Source: Trifolium pratense (Eukaryota; Streptophyta; Magnoliopsida; Fabales; Fabaceae). From it: 64,000 bases of DNA. How positions within the stretch are numbered: position 1 is the first letter of the stretch; each line of letters starts with the position of its first letter. This document shows, piece by piece, positions 58,813-64,000 of the stretch. Made by a program: the position numbers and the translations under genes. The stretch spans positions 31,236,409 to 31,300,408 of the forward strand of contig NC_060065.1 of NCBI RefSeq assembly GCF_020283565.1, given 5' to 3'. The notes below the pieces were generated by a model. It saw nothing but the letters and a program-made list of their open reading frames with translations, ran no database searches and had not been told where the DNA came from.

Positions 58813-58878
<66 letters not shown>
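58813..58878. repeat. (AT)n microsatellite
   Basis: About 32 AT units lie directly against palindrome 2. Confidence 0.95.
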
Positions 58879-58880
<2 letters not shown>

Positions 58881-59029
58881 ATTTTTCTTTACAATAAAGA
58901 AATGATCGAATCCAATATCTCATGCATACTATCCAAAAAATTTTCAACTAAACTAACCCTAATTGCTTTATATGATTTTTTGCTTTATGTAGCATGGTTT
59001 TGTAAAATGGTTATGTGATGTTTTACTTA

Positions 59030-59600
59030 ATAACAATGGTTTCAATGTATAACATCTTGGCACTAATGCCCATATGAAACCATTTAACTAAAATAATGGT
59101 TTCAGTGTATAACGCTATGAAACCATTTAACTAGACTAATGGTTTCAGTGTATAACATCTTGAAACCAAATAACAAGACTAGTGGTTTCAGTGTATAACG
59201 CTATGAAACCATTTAACTAGAATAATGGTTTCAGTGTATAACAGTATGAAACCATTTAACTAGACAAATGGTTTCAGTGTATAACATCTTGAAACCAATT
59301 AAAAGGACTAATGGTTTCAATGTATAACATCTTGGCACTAATGCTTATATAAAACCATTTAACTATAATAATGGTTTCAGTGTATAACAGTATCAAACCA
59401 TTTAACTAGACAAATGGTTTCAGTGTATAACATCTTGAAACCAATTAACAAGACTAATGGTTTCAGTGTATAACATCTTGACACTAATGCTCATATAAAA
59501 CCATTTAACTATAATAATGGTTTCGGTGTATAACGTCATGAAACCATTTAACTAGACTAATAGTTTCAGTGTATAACGGTATGAAACCATTTTTGCGGTG
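59030..59600. repeat. Tandem repeat of AATGGTTTCAGTGTATAAC units
   Basis: About ten units of 50-60 bp (ATGGTTTCAGTGTATAAC, then TATGAAACCATTTAACTAGA) occur in series. Each contains the inverted pair GGTTTCA/TGAAACC, so single units can fold. Longer variants include TTGGCACTAATGCCCATAT. Confidence 0.9.
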
Positions 59601-60683
59601 GAATGGTTTTAAAGAGTTGTTCTCCAAAAACATATTTAACCCTTAATAAAAATTGTGAAATAAATTTAAATTTTTAAGACGATATAAAACCGAAGAAAGT
59701 GAGGTATCCCAAACCGTTCCAAATAATTCAAAATACCCTAAATAAAATTTTGGGAAAATTTTATTAATATCTTATATTTATAAAAGCATATTTACCTCAT
59801 TTAATTAACTAAAAATAGTTCCAGGTCTCAGAAAAATACCAAACTGGTCCCAAAATTCTCAGAAAATTATTTACTATTTTTAAGTAAAAATAGAAAAAAA
59901 AATTGGAGTCTCTTTGGTACCGCACGCGCCCCCACGCGCCGCTAGTGAGAGTGGGCGTGGATGCGCGTCACTGTTCATCATCTTCATCACCCATTTTCTG
60001 CAGAAACGGGTCACGACGACCCGATTCGTCACCCGGTTCGTTCTCCCTCAATAATCAACGAAACTCGACGTTCTTTATACCGTTTTGATCGTCGTTCGAT
60101 TTTATGAATGTTTCCGGTATTAAGTTTCGAAATCGATGATCGAATCGCATGTAAAATGTAGCCGAAATTGAGCAAGCAAAAATATAAAGTTCTTTATTTA
60201 TGATTATTACATGTGTAAAATCATCTGGTGACTGTGAATGACTTATGCACCATACATAAGAAAAGACTTATGCATATTAACTATTGCCTTACCATAATGT
60301 ATAAGAAAAAGGGTATAAATGAAAATTGAAAATATGTTTTTACACTGCTAAAAATTAACGTGTAATCAAGTATAATTAGGGTTAAACAACTCACTGCCAA
60401 AAAACCTATAATAATTCTTTTCTATTTTTTTTGGCAATAAAACTATAATAATTCTAATAGCTAAGAATTCCGATTTTTGTTTTATTATCATAAGAAAATT
60501 GACCCATTTAATATAATTATCTATAAAATGTTGCGCAAAAGGAAATTGATAGTCTTAATTTTTGTGTGCATAAGGATGAATAGATGATACTAATGGTGGT
60601 TGGTGTGGAGTGAGTGTATTGATTGTGGAAGAAGAAGGTGGGTGGGTAGTTGGAGTTGAATGAATGCTAGAAGATGTGAACTC
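59601..60683. other. Gene-free stretch with a GC-rich patch
   Basis: Bases about 59920-60060 are GC-rich (CACGCGCCCCCACGCGCCGC, GACGACCCGATTCGTCACCC) in an AT-rich setting. They contain a short open frame with no recognised domain. It may be part of a retroelement or of the CACTA element ending at 61519. Confidence 0.35.
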
Positions 60684-61117
60684 TGTTTGGTAAAAATAAG
60701 CTATAAGCTAGCTGATAGTTGATATGCTAGCTTATAGTTGAAAAGCTAGCTTATAGCTGATAGCTGATGGCTGATAGCTTATAGCTGAAAAGCTGGTAGA
60801 ATAAAATTAAAGTGTTTGGCAAATTTAGCTATTGTAAGTACAAAATGACATAAAAATACATGGTTAGTGGGTAGTTTTTTTTTTGTAAGTGTTAGTGGGT
60901 GGTTATTATAATTTTTTAAAAATAAATAAATAAAATAAATGAGGGTAAATATGGAATAAAATGAAAAAGCTATAAGCTATAAGCTCATACGCTACTTGAA
61001 ATAGCATCTCAAAAAACGCTATAAGCTAGTTAGAGAAGCTCGTTACCAAACACTTCACATTTTTTCAAACAAGCTTATAAGCTAGTTCAATAAGCTATAA
61101 ATTGGACTTACCAAACA
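60684..61117. mobile_element. MITE with TGTTTGGTAA ends
   Basis: TGTTTGGTAAAAATAAGC at the left is answered by TTACCAAACA at the right. Many AGCTATAAGCTAG-type subterminal repeats lie in both halves. A clear target duplication is not visible. Confidence 0.6.
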
Positions 61118-61264
61118 GTGCCAATGTGTACCGGAAAAGAGTTTGCACGTTTTTCAACAAGCTCCAATTGAAAATAAAAATTATAGAATTAAGTCATTAA
61201 CTAATAGAAAACAATTATAATTATTAATATAAATAAATGATATAGAAATATAAAAAATAAAGTA

Positions 61265-61519
61265 ACAACAGTACGTTTTTTTGAATTTTGACCAACTTAC
61301 CGACGGCCTAGGCGGTCGCTAAGTTTTGGACCAATTTCAAGTTTGTATTTTGCGGCGGTTTAGACTGCCGGTAAATAAATGGAACTTTTGCAGTTAAGGC
61401 CGCCGGTAAGTGGCTGATACGTTTCAAAAATAATATTTTTTAATTTTGTTGCCGTTTTTCTTCATTTTGCCGGTAAGTGAATATTAAATACATCGAAAAA
61501 TCGATGTATTCTTGTAGTG
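61265..61519 (-). mobile_element. CACTA (En/Spm) transposon end
   Basis: Read inward from 61519 on the reverse strand: CACTACAAGAATACATCGAT, followed by subterminal repeats containing TTACCGGC (complement of GCCGGTAAG, seen at about 61365, 61405 and 61470). The opposite end was not found. The border coincides with the start of the repeated PR-1 upstream segment. Confidence 0.65.
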
Positions 61520-61520
61520 T

Positions 61521-62758
61521 GAGTACTAATATAGTATGCATTTATTAAACAAACCATTGTTAGTTATCAAAAGAATTATCTATTTTCTTAATTTGTCAAG
61601 GTCAATATAACGGCTAATACATGCCTAATTAATATATTATAAATGATATTTATTTTTAATTTATTTGTTATGAAAATATGACCTTTAATGCGAAAATAAT
61701 ATGAGAGCCTTGAGAGGAGAATGCATATAGGAATGCCACATGACATTTTTGCTTGAAAAATAGTTCTCTTTGATGCAATAGTTTTTTTCAATTTAATTAA
61801 TTTAATTAAAAAAGATATAAAATAATAATATTATTAAATTATAATAATGGAAATTAGGAATATTTTTAGAGTGTCACATCAGCACAATGCTTGCCTAGAA
61901 GCTACTTAAGCTTCCTTTTACTAGTAATCGGTAGTTGTTTGTTCAATTGTTGTGACTTACGCTGAATTTTGTAGGAAGGACCACAGTTCAACCCCACACA
62001 ATTGCGATCAAGAGAGGACTGAAATCAATTGACTGTGCATGATACTTGCGGTAATTGTTTTTGAATAATACTGCTACAAAAAAATTGAGTACTAATATAG
62101 TATGCATTTATTAAACAAATCATTGTTAGTTATCAAAAGAATTATCTATTTTCTAATTTGTCAAGGTCAATATAACGGCTAATACATGCCTAATTAATAT
62201 ATTATAAATGATATTTATTTTTAATTCATTTGTTATGAAAATATGGCCTTTAATGCGAAAATAATATGAGAGCCTTGATAGCAGAATGCATATAGGAATG
62301 CCACATGACATTTTTGCTTGAAAAATAGTTCTATTTGATGTATTAGTTTTTTTCAATTTAATTAATTTAATTAAAAAAGATATAAAATAATAATATTATT
62401 AAATTTTAATAATGGAAATTAGGAATATTTTTAGAGTGTCACATCAGCACAATGCTTGTCTAGAAGCTACTTAAGCTTCCTTTTACTAGTAATCGGTAGT
62501 TGTTTGTCTAATTGTGACTTACGCTGAATTTTGTAGAGAGGACCACAATTCAACCTCACACAATTGCGATCAAGAGAGGACTGAAATCAATTGACTGGAC
62601 AGGATACTTGCAGTAATTTTTTTTGAATAATACTGCTATAAAAAAATTGAGTACTAATATAGTATGCATTTATTAAACAAATCATTGTTAGTTATCAAAA
62701 GAATTATCTATTTTCTTAATTTGTCAAGGTCAATATAACGGCTAATACATGCCTAATT
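61521..62758. repeat. Tandem copies of the PR-1 upstream segment
   Basis: GAGTACTAATATAGTATGCA starts three copies at 61521, 62087 and 62649, of 566, 562 and about 110 bp. The copies contain GGCTAATACATGCCTAATTA, also found upstream of the first PR-1 gene. The 67-codon reverse frames in two copies are alike only because of the repeat. Confidence 0.9.
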
Positions 62759-62883
62759 GATACGCTGAATTAATGTGCTTGATTCTGTTGATAATGAAAT
62801 GTATTAATATGGATTAGTGTGAATGACTAAATAAAGGGCTAGGATTATGCAGCAGGATTAGCAGCAGCTGAGAATCCAAATCC

Positions 62884-62891
62884 TTAAATAC
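62884..62891 (+). promoter_or_regulatory. TATA-like box of PR-1 gene 2
   Basis: TTAAATAC lies about 45 bp before the ATG, in sequence shared with PR-1 gene 1. Confidence 0.5.
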
Positions 62892-62934
62892 ATGACAAGA
62901 GCCTCAACATTTATCATCAACACTAAGAACCAAA

Positions 62935-63429
62935 ATGAATTCATTTTTTGTATTGTGTTTGTTGGGATTAATACTCAATGTGAGTAGTCACGTTGCACAT
63001 GCCCAAGTCAGGCAAGACTCACCAAGTGATTATGTAAATGCTCACAATGCAGAAAGATCAAAGATTTTTACTTTCAAACCCTCAAACCTTGTTTGGGACA
63101 ACAAAATTGCTACTTTTGCACAAAACTATGCAAATCAACGCAAGGATTGTAAATTGATCCCCTCGGGCAGCCGTTACGGAGAAAATCTCCTGGTGACGGC
63201 CAGCTTCATCAGTGGCGCCGATGCAGTGAAATTGTGGGTGGCCGAGGGACCTCACTATAATCACTATTTTAACAAATGTGATGGTGGTGATTGTAGTCAT
63301 TATACTCAGGTGATGTGGGAAGATTCAAAACGTGTTGGATGTGGTAAAGTTACATGTGATAATGGAGGAACATTCGTTACATGCAATTATGACCCTCCTG
63401 GCAACATTCCTGGCCAAACACCATTCTAA
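62935..63429 (+). CDS. Pathogenesis-related protein 1 (CAP/PR-1), intact
   Basis: This intronless 164-aa paralogue of the gene at 33987 has the same layout. The signal peptide is about residues 1-23 ([19 protein letters not shown]), followed by the CAP domain with [51 protein letters not shown] and TCNYDPPGN. Six cysteines follow the signal peptide. It differs from gene 1 by three extra residues (VRQ) after the signal peptide. It also has SGSRYGEN in place of SGSHYGEN, replacing a histidine of the CAP cavity by Arg. The C-terminus [11 protein letters not shown] fits the CAPE-type pattern. The proximal promoter is nearly identical to that of gene 1, and the upstream region is tandemly repeated. 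It is probably secreted; whether the His change alters function is unknown. Confidence 0.95.
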   Translation: MNSFFVLCLLGLILNVSSHVAHAQVRQDSPSDYVNAHNAERSKIFTFKPSNLVWDNKIATFAQNYANQRKDCKLIPSGSRYGENLLVTASFISGADAVKLWVAEGPHYNHYFNKCDGGDCSHYTQVMWEDSKRVGCGKVTCDNGGTFVTCNYDPPGNIPGQTPF

Positions 63430-64000
63430 GTGCTTTATTGTTCTTAATGTTTTTAAATTTTACAATAAGCTTTATGTTAGTTCATCATATGTAACTTGCA
63501 TACCAACCTGGTTTATCAGTCTTAGTTGTGTGATATAAAGTTTATGTTTGGATAAACAATGTAATTTGCAACTTATTATTATAAGTGTTTATCATAGAGC
63601 GCTTATGAATGAGATATTTTTATTACAAAGATAAAATCAAATCAAATTATTTTCGTATAAACAGTTTTCATAAGCCATCTTATCCGAAAAGCCATTGTTC
63701 TTCTTCTACAAAGGAATTTTTGTGGTGTAGGTTGGCCCAGGGCCTCCAGACATAAAATTATGGTGTGACAAAAATTTTAACGAAACAATCAATTAACTTA
63801 TACTAAAAATAAGATATAAACAATGGAAATCATCTACTATTCATTTCTTTAAAATGAGCTAAAATAATATCATTGTCAATTCTTCCAAGAAAATCTCTTT
63901 TTCTATAAGTTACAATTCGTCGGTCATTTAACTATTGACCACTCATTTTGTTACATAGTTGACCCTTCACTAAATTCATAGCTGAAAAAACACGTTTCAC
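63430..64000. other. PR-1 gene 2 3' flank
   Basis: The 3' UTR is shared with gene 1 (TTGTTCTTAATGTTTTTAAA). Beyond about 63550 no gene or element was recognised up to the window end. Confidence 0.5.

Noticed and set aside
61588..62356. Two similar 67-aa reverse frames
   Set aside because: They are alike because the DNA is tandemly repeated; no domain and no extension in the third copy.

Overview
This is a gene-poor, AT-rich, repeat-dense stretch of plant nuclear DNA. The signs are split genes with GT-AG introns, class III peroxidases, PR-1 genes, a ROOT HAIR DEFECTIVE 3 (RHD3) homologue, and Helitrons, hAT, Mutator-like, Stowaway, Harbinger, TRIM and LTR elements. The peroxidase and transposon types fit a papilionoid legume, possibly Medicago or a close relative. 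The species is inferred; the plant origin is not in doubt.

Layout. 0-7 kb: a reverse-strand Helitron, palindromic MITEs beside (AT)n tracts, two TRIM retroelements abutting a scrap of peroxidase exon 3, and a hAT element with transposase remains. 8.1-9.6 kb: the one intact class III peroxidase gene (reverse strand, four exons, 353 aa). 9.6-26.6 kb: its upstream region, a second copy of that region, and broken peroxidase copies, all split by transposons. Comparing the two copies fixes the ends of several insertions, including a 6,988-bp Helitron that itself holds four nested elements. 26.5-33.5 kb: retroelement fragments, a palindromic TG...CA element with a 5-bp target duplication, a PR-1 tail fragment and foldback elements. 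34.0-34.5 kb: an intact intronless PR-1 gene. 34.8-41 kb: a copia retrotransposon that appears to sit inside an older, oppositely oriented copia element, with a Helitron inserted in its 3' LTR.

41.3-52.1 kb: the most unusual locus. A 20-exon RHD3 gene on the reverse strand has an in-frame stop in exon 12. Its last exon is broken and fused to a rearranged peroxidase on the same strand. That peroxidase contains a 310-bp nearly perfect inverted duplication of exon 4 with a 17-bp spacer, so a transcript running through it would fold into a long hairpin matching peroxidase coding sequence. 52.5-62.8 kb: foldback elements, a young 2.9-kb LTR element with near-identical 695-bp LTRs, another palindrome beside (AT)n, tandem repeats, and a CACTA end. 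62.9-63.4 kb: a second intact PR-1 gene behind a repeated upstream segment.

The three genes that look functional are the peroxidase and the two PR-1 genes. All have signal peptides and are of defence or cell-wall type, but nothing in the sequence shows that they work together. The rest records duplication, decay and nested transposition.
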